Source: CAISKJ01 sp046351555
Lineage (GTDB): Bacteria > Myxococcota_A > Polyangia > Polyangiales > Ga0077539
Length of the DNA stretch: 64,000 nucleotides
Direction of reading: 5' to 3'
Assembly: GCA_046351555.1 (NCBI GenBank)
Contig: JAXLYI010000042.1
Coordinates: 1-64,000, forward strand
A program made the translations under genes and the position numbers. Of this stretch, positions 27,676 to 38,226 are shown piece by piece. Position 1 is the stretch's first letter. Each line of letters starts with the position of its first letter. A model generated the notes under the pieces. The model was not told the origin of the DNA. It did no database searches and saw nothing but the letters and a program-made list of their open reading frames with translations.

Positions 27676-28206
27676 TCACCGACCGTCGAGCACCCACGTC
27701 CCGTCGCCCCGGAGCTCCACGCGGTGCGGGTGCTCACCATCACCCGCGCGCTCGACGCACTCCAGCGTGACGTGCCCCACCGGCGCCGCCGCGCCGTCCG
27801 CGCCGACGGTGACCGTGTCGTAGTCGATCACGCGCACGCTCGCCTCGACGCCGTCGAGCACGTCGCGCCCCGGCGCCACCCGCACGGCGGTCACCAGCCG
27901 CGCGCGGTCGAGCCGACGCGCTTCGAAGCGGACCTCGAGCGCGCCGCTCCCCTGCGCCAGCGGCCAGCGCATCGAGTGGACCGAGCCCGCCCCCGCGCCG
28001 CCGAGGTGCGCCGACGGCGGGAAGCGCGCGTCGAGCAGGAGCCCGCTGACGAAGTCCGCGCCGTGCAGCGAGCGGTGCCGCGCGCCCACCGCCCACGCCG
28101 CGCCGACCACGGAGAGGACGAAGGCCGCGAACAGCGCGACGCCGCGCCACGTGCGGCGGACCGCGGTCGATTCCTGATCGTCGGGGGCGTCCGTCGGGGT
28201 GTCCAT
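27676..28206 (-). CDS. Hypothetical single-pass membrane protein
   Basis: A 176-residue protein with a hydrophilic acidic N-terminus, one membrane helix (about 22-42, GVALFAAFVLSVVGAAWAVG), and a beta-rich C-terminal domain without cysteine pairs. It converges on the heme lipoprotein gene (11 nt apart) and is divergent from the MopE-like gene at 28251. No family recognised. Confidence 0.65.
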   Translation of the reverse strand: MDTPTDAPDDQESTAVRRTWRGVALFAAFVLSVVGAAWAVGARHRSLHGADFVSGLLLDARFPPSAHLGGAGAGSVHSMRWPLAQGSGALEVRFEARRLDRARLVTAVRVAPGRDVLDGVEASVRVIDYDTVTVGADGAAAPVGHVTLECVERAGDGEHPHRVELRGDGTWVLDGR

Positions 28207-28236
28207 CGGGCGTCGGGACTCTAAACCCTACCGTGA

Positions 28237-28242
28237 TAGAGT
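28237..28242 (+). promoter_or_regulatory. -10-like box (TAGAGT) close to a start codon
   Basis: TAGAGT ends 8 nt before GTG 28251. There is no Shine-Dalgarno, which fits leaderless initiation at this GTG rather than at the upstream GTG 28233, which would overlap the box. Confidence 0.35.
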
Positions 28243-28250
28243 CGTGCGCC

Positions 28251-29792
28251 GTGCGCTTTCTTCTCGCCGCCTTCGCCGCCGCCGCGCTCGGGTGCAGCGG
28301 CGAGGCGCCCCCCCCGTCCAACACCTCGCGCCGCGACGCGACCGTCGACGCCCTGCCCGCGGTCGACGTCCCGCCCGACGTCCCCGGCATCGACCCCTGC
28401 GGCCCCGCGCCCTGCGGCCCGACGGAGCGCTGCGGGCCCGCCGCGGCCGACGGGACGCCGGGCTCGGGCGACGGGCGCGACGACGACTGCGACGGCCAGG
28501 TCGACGAGGGCTGCCCCTGCCGCCCCGGCGAGATGCGCGCGTGCTTCCCCGGGCCGCCCGACCGCCGCGGCGTCGGCGCCTGCCGCGACGGGATGATGCG
28601 CTGCACCGAGCTCGGCGCGTGGGTCGGCAACGAGTGCCAGGGCGCGACGCCCCCCGCGCGCGAGACCTGCGACGGGCGCGACGAGGACTGCAACGGCGCG
28701 ATCGACAACGGGCTCATGGGCTGCCAGACGGCGCTGCGCTGCCCGCCCGCCGCGGGCGCCGCGCCGCTCGAGGACTTCTCCCTCGACGCCCGCACCATCG
28801 ACGCGACCGCGCTGGGCTTCCGCTGGGAGGTCGCGTGCCCCGAGGGCGTCGCGCCGTGCCCCGCGCCCGTCGAGCCCGCCGCCCCCGTGCTGCGCTTCAT
28901 GGCGGTGCGCGCGGGGCTCTACCGCGTGACGCTCACGCTGATGCGCGCGGGCGGGCGCACCGACACGTGCAGGTTCCCGCTCTACGTCGTGGGCCGCGGG
29001 CTCCGCGTCGAGCTCGACTGGGACCGCAAGGGCGGCGTCAACGCGCCCGGCGTCGACCTCGACCTCCACGTCGTCGCGCTCGACCGCACCACCCGGACGT
29101 CGCCCCGGTGGTTCACCCCCGACGACTGCTATTTCGCCACCTGCAAGGCCCCGGGCGCGATGGTCAACTGGGCCGCGTCGCCCGCCGACACGCGCTTCGC
29201 GCCCTCCATGGGCACCACCCTCTGCGAGAACGCGCCGCCCCCCTTCGGCGACCTCTGGCGCGCCAGCGGCCGCTGCTGGAACCCCCGCCTCGACACCGAC
29301 AACATCACCTGCGACCCGTCGCTCACCGACACGCGCGACCCCGCGTTCTGCTTCCCCGAGAACGCCGCCGTCGACGCGCCGCCCGACCACGTCACCTTCC
29401 GCCTCGCGGTCAACTTCTACCGCGACCACGGCGCCTGCGCGGACATGGATACGCGCAACGACGTCGCCCACCCGACGCTCTCCGTCTCCTGCGGCGGGCT
29501 CCTCCGCGCCGCCGTCGGCAGCGTCGACGACGGCATCGTCTCCATGAGCTGCCGCGACAACCCCGAGATCGGCAGCCTCAACTGGACGTGGCTCGCCGCC
29601 GACGTGCGCTTCGAAACCAACGCCTGCGGCGTCCGCGACTGCCGCGTGACCCCGCTGCGCGCGATCAACCCCACCACGCCCTGCGACCGCGCGGGGCCCG
29701 CCGACGACTTCTGCGTCGACGCGCGCGCCCGCGTCTTCGTGCGGCGGAGCGGCGGGCGCGACGCGCTGGCGGAGTTCCCCGAAACCCCTTGA
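28251..29792 (+). CDS. MopE-like cysteine-repeat lipoprotein with D-x-DLHV domain
   Basis: A 513-residue lipoprotein (AAALGC). Residues about 65-165 hold two MopE/metal-binding-like repeats built on DGRDDDCDGQVDEGC and CDGRDEDCNGAIDNG. After these, a beta-rich domain contains LRVELDWD and GVDLDLHVVAL, a pattern shared with YfaP-type domains and with the neighbouring gene at 29938. The C-terminal part has many Cys in CYFATC and CRDNPEIG contexts. Start GTG 28251 gives the best signal peptide; GTG 28233 is possible. Probably a surface-exposed protein. Confidence 0.8.
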   Translation: MRFLLAAFAAAALGCSGEAPPPSNTSRRDATVDALPAVDVPPDVPGIDPCGPAPCGPTERCGPAAADGTPGSGDGRDDDCDGQVDEGCPCRPGEMRACFPGPPDRRGVGACRDGMMRCTELGAWVGNECQGATPPARETCDGRDEDCNGAIDNGLMGCQTALRCPPAAGAAPLEDFSLDARTIDATALGFRWEVACPEGVAPCPAPVEPAAPVLRFMAVRAGLYRVTLTLMRAGGRTDTCRFPLYVVGRGLRVELDWDRKGGVNAPGVDLDLHVVALDRTTRTSPRWFTPDDCYFATCKAPGAMVNWAASPADTRFAPSMGTTLCENAPPPFGDLWRASGRCWNPRLDTDNITCDPSLTDTRDPAFCFPENAAVDAPPDHVTFRLAVNFYRDHGACADMDTRNDVAHPTLSVSCGGLLRAAVGSVDDGIVSMSCRDNPEIGSLNWTWLAADVRFETNACGVRDCRVTPLRAINPTTPCDRAGPADDFCVDARARVFVRRSGGRDALAEFPETP

Positions 29793-29937
29793 CACGCACG
29801 CCGCGCGGGCGCCTGCGCGGGCGCTGGGGGTGTTGTGACCATCGCGCGCTCGAAAAAAGTGATGGTACCGTCCTCGTGCGGTCAATCACTGGACGGAGCC
29901 CGCGCCCTTCACCCTGTTGCCCCTTCGAGGTCTGACG

Positions 29938-31638
29938 ATGCGTCGTTCCTGGTGGTCCCTCGGTCTGCTCTCGCTCCCGCTCCTCGTCGCGTGCAGCGCG
30001 GGCGCCGGCGGGGTCCTGGTCACCGGCGATCCCGACGACGGCGGCGGCAAGGGCGTCGACGTCACCGTCGATCGCGTGGCCCCGGGCGTCGACCGCGTCA
30101 CCCCCGGCGTCGACCGCGTCACCCCCGGCACCGACGCCACCTCGCCGGGCACCGACGCGACCGCGCCGGGCGAAGACGCGACCGCGCCGGGCGAAGACGG
30201 CGGCGGCCCGAGCACGATGGGCTGCGGCACCCGCGAGGTCTGCGGCGACGGCATCGACAACGAGTGCAACGGCGTCGCGGACAACGGGTGCGCGTGCGTC
30301 CCGGGGCAGACGCAGCGCTGCTACGACGGCCCGCCCGCGCAGGCCGGCCGCGGCGTGTGCGTGTGGGGCATGCAGCGCTGCGAGGGCACCGGCGAGTTCG
30401 GCGACTGGGGCGCGTGCACGGGCGCGGGCCGCCCGCAGCCCGTGGTGTGCGGCCGGATGATGGACTTCCGCTGCAACGGCAACATCGACGAGGGCTGCGA
30501 CTGCACGCCCGGCATGACCCGGAGCTGCTACTCGGGCCCCGCGGGGACGAGCGGCGTCGGCTCGTGCCGCGCGGGCACGCAGACCTGCGCGATGACCGCG
30601 ACGGGCTCGGCCTGGGGCGCGTGCACCGGCGAGGTGCTCCCGGGGTCGCGCGACCTCTGCGACGGCGGCGACCAGGACTGCGACGGCCGCACCAACACCA
30701 ACTGCGCGTGCGTCGTCAACGCGGCGCGGAGCTGCTACTCGGGCCCCGCCGGCACCCAGGGCGTCGGCTCGTGCCGCGCCGGCACCCAGCGCTGCGTGAT
30801 GACCGCCTCCGGCCCCGCGTGGAACGCCTGCACCGGCGAGGTGCTCCCCGCGACGGACGCGTGCGACGGCGTCGACCGCAACTGCGACGGCAACGCCAAC
30901 ACCGGGTGCACGTGCATGGTCGGCGCGACGCGGCCCTGCTACTCGGGCCCCGCGGGCACCCAGGGCGTCGGCGTCTGCCGCGCGGGCGTGCAGACCTGCG
31001 CCCGCGCCGCGTCGGGCGTCGGCACCACCTGGGGCGCCGCGTGCGTCGGCGAGGTGCTCCCCGGCGCCTCCGAGGTGTGCGGCAACATGCGCGACGACAA
31101 CTGCAACGGCGCCGTCGACGAGGGCTGCACCACCACCCGCGTGTGCCCCGACGGGTACGACCTGCTCAACGACCGCAACAACTGCGGCCGCTGCGGCAAC
31201 GTCTGCCCCACCGGCGAGGTCTGCGCCAACGGCGTCTGCGTCGGCAACGGCCAGCTCCGCATCACCATGACGTGGAACGTGTCGGGCGACATGGACCTCC
31301 ACGTCGTCCCGCCCTGCGGCACCCTGATCTACTACGCCGCGCTCAGCGCCTGCGGCGGCACCCTCGACGTCGACTCGTGCCCCGCCGAGCGCCGCGCCAA
31401 CGCGACCGACCCCTGCAACGGCCCCGAGAACATCTTCTGGCCCGCCACGCCCGCCTCGGGCACGTACGTCGTCTGCGCCGTGCCCTACCAGCTCTCCACC
31501 GCGGTCAACTACACCGTGACCGTCACCCGCGGCACCACGCAGCTCCGCCGCTGGACGGGCTCGCGGCCCGCGGGCAGCAACTTCTCCGCGCGGTGCTCGC
31601 GGACGTCGCCGTTCTACGTCGGCGACTTCACCATCTGA
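29938..31638 (+). CDS. MopE-repeat surface lipoprotein
   Basis: A 566-residue lipoprotein (LLVACS). ATG 29938 has GAGG 7 nt upstream. A Pro/Gly/Asp linker (DRVTPG, TDATAPG repeats) precedes about five cysteine repeats of the MopE type, each with C-DG-x-D-x-DC-DG and CYSGPAGTQGVG elements, at about 95-390. A C-terminal domain (about 425-566) begins LRITMTWNVSGDMDLHVV and matches the domain in the preceding gene. MopE-type proteins are secreted copper-binding or surface proteins; the metal here is unknown. It is probably a paralogous partner of the gene at 28251. Confidence 0.85.
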   Translation: MRRSWWSLGLLSLPLLVACSAGAGGVLVTGDPDDGGGKGVDVTVDRVAPGVDRVTPGVDRVTPGTDATSPGTDATAPGEDATAPGEDGGGPSTMGCGTREVCGDGIDNECNGVADNGCACVPGQTQRCYDGPPAQAGRGVCVWGMQRCEGTGEFGDWGACTGAGRPQPVVCGRMMDFRCNGNIDEGCDCTPGMTRSCYSGPAGTSGVGSCRAGTQTCAMTATGSAWGACTGEVLPGSRDLCDGGDQDCDGRTNTNCACVVNAARSCYSGPAGTQGVGSCRAGTQRCVMTASGPAWNACTGEVLPATDACDGVDRNCDGNANTGCTCMVGATRPCYSGPAGTQGVGVCRAGVQTCARAASGVGTTWGAACVGEVLPGASEVCGNMRDDNCNGAVDEGCTTTRVCPDGYDLLNDRNNCGRCGNVCPTGEVCANGVCVGNGQLRITMTWNVSGDMDLHVVPPCGTLIYYAALSACGGTLDVDSCPAERRANATDPCNGPENIFWPATPASGTYVVCAVPYQLSTAVNYTVTVTRGTTQLRRWTGSRPAGSNFSARCSRTSPFYVGDFTI

Positions 31639-31647
31639 GAGAGAGCG

Positions 31648-33966
31648 TCAGCGTGACGCCGCGGGCTGGCGCGACGTGTCGATGTCGACCTCGCGCACCG
31701 TCTCGGTGAGGCGGACGCGGCGCTCGCTGATCTGCGTGTCGAGCTCGACGATGCGACGCGTGAGCTGGTCGAGGTCGGTCGCGACGCGCCCGAGCCGCGC
31801 CGTCAGCCGCGCGCGGAGGTCGGCGGCCTGCGGGTTGCGCTGGATCGCGCGGAGGTTCTCGCGGGTCTCCTCGGCGCCCTGCTGGAGGTCGTCGCGGCGC
31901 TCCTCGAGCCCCGCCCGCTCGCGCTCGCGCTCCTCGATCTGGCGGCGCAGGTCGAGCGCCTCGCGGAGGCTCTGCGCCACGGGCGCGGCGGGCGCCCCCT
32001 CGCGGAGGTACTGCTCGATCGCCGCCGCCGCCTGTTCGTCCGCGAGCGCGACCTGCACGGTGAAGGGGCTGCGCGTGGTGACCACCGCCTCGCCGCGGCC
32101 CCGCGCGGGCGCGTCGACCGGGACGAGCGCCGCCCCGTTGGACTCCTCGGTGTTCGCGGGCGGCTCGTGGAGGCGCTCGCCGTTGAGCGCGTGGCGCACC
32201 ATCACCCGCGCCACCGTCGCGCCGCCGTTGCGCGCGCGGTAGGTGGTGCGGGTCACGCGGAAGCGCTCGAGGGTGAGCTCGCCGCGCTGCATCGCGACCA
32301 GGCGCGCGCCCTCGACCGCGGTCGTGGCTTCGGACTCCACCGCGAGCGCGCGGTCGAGCGAGAAGGGGATGGTGGCGGTGGCGCCGTCGGGCAGCGCCTC
32401 GAGCATCCCCTGGCCGAGGTAGGCGCCCGCTTCGAAGATGGCGATGGGGCCGCGCTCGAGCAGCGCGCCGGTGCGGTTTTCGAAGCGCGCGACGCGGAAG
32501 GGGTGCGTCGACGACGCGGCGATCCCCGGGTCGGGCGCGTAGAGGAACATCTGCCGCCCCGGCACCTCGCGCGCCGCGAGCATCACCATCGTCGCGCTCC
32601 GGTCGGGCACGGTGACGGGCTGCGGGAGGTCGTAGCGCGTCGCGCCGCCCTGCACGGCCACCGCGGCGAGCGACGCGACGTTGCGCGGGGTCGCGGTGCG
32701 CGGGGCCTGCGCCATGCGGGTCTCCTCGCGGGCATCGACGTCGCCGCCGTCGGGCGCCTGGAGGTTGAACGGGTAACTCACCGTCACCAGGCCGCCGCCC
32801 TCCGGCGCGGGAAACTGCCAGCGCCGCACCGCGTTGGCGACGCACGCGCCCACCGACGACACCGGGTGCGTGCTCTGCGACACGGCGCTCGACAGGACCG
32901 CGCCCGCCGGGCCGATGACGAAGCGGACGGTGACGCGCCCGGCGGCGCCGGGGTTCTGCGAGAGGCCCTGCTCGTGGCAGTAGGTCACCTGCCCGAGGTT
33001 GCGCAGCACGACGCGACGGATCGCCTCGGGCGAGAGCAGCCCCGTCACGCTCGGCGGCGCCGCGCGCACCAGCGGCCCGCGGTTGCCGCGCCCCTGAAGC
33101 CCCCGGCCCGCGCCCGAGCCGTAGCCCTGGCCCGATCCCACCCCCGCGCCGTGCCCCATCGTGCCGACGTCGCCGAACCCGATGGTCCCCTCGCCCGTGC
33201 CCCCGCCGCCCCAGCCCGTCCCCGAGGCGCCCAGGACGCCCTGTCTCAGCGCGTCGACGGCACCTTCGGTGTTGTCGTCCACCCCGGTCGCGGGATCCGG
33301 CGCCGGCGCGCTCTCGCCGCCCTGCGCGAGCGTGGTCTCGCCGGTCGGCACCGCGTCGATCACCGCGCCCTGGTCGGTGACCACCGGCCGCGGCGGCACC
33401 ACCGGCGTCGCCAGCTCCGAGCGGAACGACACCGGCGAGCCCGCGACGAGCGAGAGCCGCACGTCGCGCCAGTCCTCGCCCGAGAGGTTCTGCACGATGC
33501 CCCAGGCCTGCACCTCGGCCGCGTCGCCCGCGGCGAACACGAGGCGGTACGACGGGCGCCAGATCGGCGTCTCCACCGTGTAGCCCACCGCGAGGTCGTG
33601 CTCGCGGCCGTCGAGCGCGAGGCGCACGGTCCGCCGCTCCTCGGGGCGCGGGGGCTCACTCTCGGGGCGCTCCTCGGGCAGCGGGAAGGCCGCGGCGCGC
33701 ACCGAGCTCCCGCCGCGCTCCATCACCGCGAGCGTCGCGAGGAAGTCCCCCACCTCGCGCTGGAGCACGCGGAAGTTCACCTCGCTCTCCTCCACGCGCC
33801 CCTGCCGCTCGAAGTACCCCACGCCGTTGCGGTACACCACCACCCGCCGCAGCGGCAGCGTCGAGGCGGTCTGCACCGCCGCGCTCCGACCGCAGCCCGC
33901 CAGCGCCGTCGCCACCCCAGCGGCGGCCAGCACCGCCCGCCCCGAAACCCGCTTCGCTCGTCCCAT
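31648..33966 (-). CDS. DUF4139-like lipoprotein with an embedded AgmX/PglI C-terminal-type domain
   Basis: A 772-residue lipoprotein (TALAGC). ATG 33966 is supported by GGAGGTG 6 nt upstream. Residues 38-190 match the first part of DUF4139/mucoidy-inhibitor-like proteins (RRVVVYRNGVGYFERQG, VETPIWRPSYRLVF). A Gly-rich loop (about 248-293) and an AgmX-type domain (about 295-403, NLGQVTYCHEQGLSQNPGAA, then VRFVIGPAGAV) interrupt it. The DUF4139 beta region then resumes to about 650, and residues 655-765 are coiled coil. Function unknown; the inserted domain suggests binding to a protein partner or cell wall. Confidence 0.75.
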   Translation of the reverse strand: MGRAKRVSGRAVLAAAGVATALAGCGRSAAVQTASTLPLRRVVVYRNGVGYFERQGRVEESEVNFRVLQREVGDFLATLAVMERGGSSVRAAAFPLPEERPESEPPRPEERRTVRLALDGREHDLAVGYTVETPIWRPSYRLVFAAGDAAEVQAWGIVQNLSGEDWRDVRLSLVAGSPVSFRSELATPVVPPRPVVTDQGAVIDAVPTGETTLAQGGESAPAPDPATGVDDNTEGAVDALRQGVLGASGTGWGGGGTGEGTIGFGDVGTMGHGAGVGSGQGYGSGAGRGLQGRGNRGPLVRAAPPSVTGLLSPEAIRRVVLRNLGQVTYCHEQGLSQNPGAAGRVTVRFVIGPAGAVLSSAVSQSTHPVSSVGACVANAVRRWQFPAPEGGGLVTVSYPFNLQAPDGGDVDAREETRMAQAPRTATPRNVASLAAVAVQGGATRYDLPQPVTVPDRSATMVMLAAREVPGRQMFLYAPDPGIAASSTHPFRVARFENRTGALLERGPIAIFEAGAYLGQGMLEALPDGATATIPFSLDRALAVESEATTAVEGARLVAMQRGELTLERFRVTRTTYRARNGGATVARVMVRHALNGERLHEPPANTEESNGAALVPVDAPARGRGEAVVTTRSPFTVQVALADEQAAAAIEQYLREGAPAAPVAQSLREALDLRRQIEERERERAGLEERRDDLQQGAEETRENLRAIQRNPQAADLRARLTARLGRVATDLDQLTRRIVELDTQISERRVRLTETVREVDIDTSRQPAASR

Positions 33967-34072
33967 GATCGACACCTCCACGCGCAGCGCGCGCAGCGCG
34001 CGCGGCCGGTCGGACGCGCGTTCGCGACGGTGGTTCGCGCGAAGTGCGAGGCGCCGTCAAATCCGCGGCAGG

Positions 34073-34867
34073 TCAGCGCACCGTGAACGGGTCGCGGTCG
34101 GCCCGCGAGAGCGACCACGCCACCCCCGGCGCCTTCGCCGCGAGCCGGTCGCGCAGCGCCCCCAGCGCCCGCCGCTCGCTGTTCGAATGGAGCGCGCAGA
34201 GCACCGTCACGCCCTCGCGCGCCGCCTTCAGCGCGTCGTGGTGCGGCAGCTCGCCCGTCAGGTACACGTCGGCCTTCGCGCGGATCGCGTCGGACAGGAG
34301 GTCGCGCCCCGCCCCCGCGCACACCGCCCCCACCGCGGCCGCCCCCTCCGTCGGGCCCGCCACCAGCAGCGCGTCGACCCCGAGCGCCGCCTTCACCCGC
34401 GCGACGAGCTCCACGCGAGTCACGCCCCCGAGCGTGCCCACCCGCCCGATGCCCCACCCCTCCTCGCCCGGCGCCGCACCCGGGCCCGCCGCCGCGCTCG
34501 GTCGCAGCGGTCGCGTCTCCGTCAGCCCCAGCGCCTCCGCCAGCACGTCGTTGGTGCCCCCCGGCGCCACGTCGAGCGCCGTGTGCGGCGTCCAGATCGC
34601 CACCCCCGACGCGATCGCCCGGTACACCACCGACGGGGCCGTCACCCGCTTGAGCCCGTCGAAGATCACCGGGTGGTAGGCCACCAGCAGCTCGCACCCG
34701 CCCGCCAGCGCCTCGTCGAGCACCGCGTCGGTCGCGTCGATGCAGAGCAGCGCGCGGCCCACCTCGCGGCCCCGGTCGCCGACGAGCAACCCGACGTTGT
34801 CCCAGCGCTCCGCGTGGCGGAGGGGGCTGAGGGACTCGAGCGCTTCGATCGCGGTGGAGAGCTTCAT
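34073..34867 (-). CDS. NIF3/YbgI family protein (DUF34, GTP cyclohydrolase I type 2 homologue)
   Basis: A 264-residue protein. Motifs fit the family's dinuclear metal site: WDNVGLLVGD, LLVAYHPVIFDGLKR, WTPHTALDVAPGGTNDVLAEALG near the middle, and LTGELPHHDAL at the C-terminal end. It forms toroidal hexamers in known members. The reaction is not settled for the family. ATG 34867 is chosen because the family N-terminus (STAIEALESLSP) starts there; TAGGGT lies 10 nt upstream. Confidence 0.88.
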   Translation of the reverse strand: MKLSTAIEALESLSPLRHAERWDNVGLLVGDRGREVGRALLCIDATDAVLDEALAGGCELLVAYHPVIFDGLKRVTAPSVVYRAIASGVAIWTPHTALDVAPGGTNDVLAEALGLTETRPLRPSAAAGPGAAPGEEGWGIGRVGTLGGVTRVELVARVKAALGVDALLVAGPTEGAAAVGAVCAGAGRDLLSDAIRAKADVYLTGELPHHDALKAAREGVTVLCALHSNSERRALGALRDRLAAKAPGVAWSLSRADRDPFTVR

Positions 34868-34877
34868 GAGGGCCGTG

Positions 34878-34883
34878 ACCCTA
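34878..34883 (-). promoter_or_regulatory. -10-like box (GTGTAGGGT) before the NIF3-family gene
   Basis: On the minus strand TAGGGT, within GTGTAGGGT, ends 10 nt before ATG 34867. The same string GTGTAGGGT precedes the gene starting at 62298, and close variants precede other genes. Confidence 0.4.
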
Positions 34884-34953
34884 CACCGCCGCGGGCGCTC
34901 GCAGCGCATTTCCTATTTCGCGCGCCCGCTGTAACGTCCGGCCGACGGCGCGC

Positions 34954-36348
<1,395 letters not shown>

Positions 36349-36402
36349 AGGGCGCCCGCCGCCCGCTGGACGGCGCCCGCGGCGGCGCGGTACGTCTCCG
36401 GC

Positions 36403-38223
36403 ATGATCCGCCCCGCCCTGGCCTCCGCGCTCCTGGTCGCCGCGTGCAGCAACGCCCCGCCGCCGATCGTGAAGGACGACGACGGCGGCGCCCCCCGCGA
36501 TGACCTCGGCGACGTCGGGCTGCCGGGCCAGGACGCCGGGCCGACCCGCTGCACGCCGGGCCAGATCCTCTGCTCGGGCAACACCCAGTACACCTGCGAC
36601 GCCGACGGCCAGCCCGTCGGCCAGCGCGACTGCGCGTCGGGGACCACCTGCTTCACCGGCGTCGGCTGCCGCGTGTGCATGCCCGGCCTCTCGCGCTGCG
36701 CCACCACGCCCGGGATGGAGCAGCAGACGGAGACCTGCGCGATGGACGGCTCGCGCTGGACGCCCGGCGTGGCGTGCAGCGGCGCAGAGGGGCTCACCTG
36801 CGTGGGCGGGCGTTGCGTCAGCCGCTGCGACCAGGCCGCCCTCGGGCGCTCGTACCTCGGGTGCGAGTACTGGGCGACGGTGACGGCCAACAGCCAGCTC
36901 GCGGCGAGCTTCCAGTTCGCGGTGGTGCTCTCCAACCCCAACGCGTACGCGGTGACGGCGTCGATCTCGGGCGGCGCGCTCCCGGCCGCGCGCGCGGTCA
37001 ACCTCGCGCCCGGCGCGGTGCAGACCGAGATCCTCCCCTGGGTGCAGGAGCTCCTGCAGAACGACCCGACCTTCCCCGGCTGCCGCGGCCCCGGCGACCC
37101 CACGTGCCGCGGCGGCAGCCCCGCCCGCTCCGCGCTCCGCCGCAACGGCGCGTACCGCATCCGCGCCAACGGGCCGATCGCGGCGTACCAGTTCAACCCT
37201 CTCACCTACCAGAGCCCGCAGGGCTACGCGTCCTTCACCAACGACGCGTCGCTCCTGCTGCCGCAGGGCGTGCTCACGACGCGCTACACCGTCTCGACGA
37301 TGCCCAACTGGGCCGCGCGCACCACCACCGGCACCGTGTACCTCGGCGGCTTCGCCTCCGTCGTCGCCACCACCGGCGAGAGCACCACGGTCACCGTCCG
37401 CCCCACCGCGCAGATCGCCGTGGGCACCGGCGTCACCCCCGTCGCGCCCGGCGCCACCGCGACCTTCACGCTCCAGCAGGGCGACGTGCTCCAGCTCGTC
37501 GGCACCGGCGCCGGCGACCTCACCGGCACCACCATCACGTCGAACCTCCCGGTCGCGGTCTTCGTCGGCCACGACTGCACCAACGTGCCCGTCGCGCGCC
37601 CCGCCTGCGACCACCTCGAGGAGCAGCTCTTCCCCAACGAGACCTGGGGCCGCGACTACGTCGTCTCCGCGCTGCGCGACCGCGGCACCAACCCGTCGGT
37701 GGTCCGCATCGTGTCGCAGGCCGACGGCAACCGGATCACCTACGACCCGCCGAGCGCGCGCCCCGCGGAGACGCTCAACGCCGGGCAGATGGTGGAGTTC
37801 GCCACCAACGTGCCCTTCCGCGCCACCGGGACGCGCGCCTTCCTCGTCGCCCAGTACATGATCGGCCAGGGCAACTTCGACCCGACCAACCCCGGCGCCG
37901 GCGACCCCGCCATGGTGCTCGAGGTCCCCGTCCAGCAGTACCGCACCAGCTACGACTTCCTCGTCCCCAGCACGTACCCGCAGAACTTCGTCAACGTCGT
38001 CGCCCCCACCGGCGCCGCCCTCACGCTCGACAACACGCCCCTGCGCGGCAGCTCGATGGACGTGTCGGGCTACACCGTCTACACGCTCCCCATTCCGTCC
38101 GGCGCGCACCGCGTCACCTCCGCGGGCGGGCAGCAGTTCGGCATCAAGGTGTACGGCATCGCCCCGTACACGTCGTACATGTACCCCGGCGGCCTCGACC
38201 TCCAGATCATCACGCCGGGCTGA
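36403..38223 (+). CDS. IgGFc-binding-like surface lipoprotein
   Basis: A 606-residue lipoprotein (SALLVAAC). A Cys-rich stretch (about 48-145, including CTPGQILC, CDADGQPVGQRDC, CMPGLSRC) is followed by an IgGFc-binding-type region: PVAVFVGHDC, CDHLEEQLFP, WGRDYVV, FVNVVAPTGAALTLDN, FGIKVYGIAPYTSYMYPGG. Such proteins are widespread in myxobacteria and presumed to be secreted adhesins. The gene ends 3 nt before the convergent rsmB stop. Confidence 0.85.
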   Translation: MIRPALASALLVAACSNAPPPIVKDDDGGAPRDDLGDVGLPGQDAGPTRCTPGQILCSGNTQYTCDADGQPVGQRDCASGTTCFTGVGCRVCMPGLSRCATTPGMEQQTETCAMDGSRWTPGVACSGAEGLTCVGGRCVSRCDQAALGRSYLGCEYWATVTANSQLAASFQFAVVLSNPNAYAVTASISGGALPAARAVNLAPGAVQTEILPWVQELLQNDPTFPGCRGPGDPTCRGGSPARSALRRNGAYRIRANGPIAAYQFNPLTYQSPQGYASFTNDASLLLPQGVLTTRYTVSTMPNWAARTTTGTVYLGGFASVVATTGESTTVTVRPTAQIAVGTGVTPVAPGATATFTLQQGDVLQLVGTGAGDLTGTTITSNLPVAVFVGHDCTNVPVARPACDHLEEQLFPNETWGRDYVVSALRDRGTNPSVVRIVSQADGNRITYDPPSARPAETLNAGQMVEFATNVPFRATGTRAFLVAQYMIGQGNFDPTNPGAGDPAMVLEVPVQQYRTSYDFLVPSTYPQNFVNVVAPTGAALTLDNTPLRGSSMDVSGYTVYTLPIPSGAHRVTSAGGQQFGIKVYGIAPYTSYMYPGGLDLQIITPG

Positions 38224-38226
38224 GCT

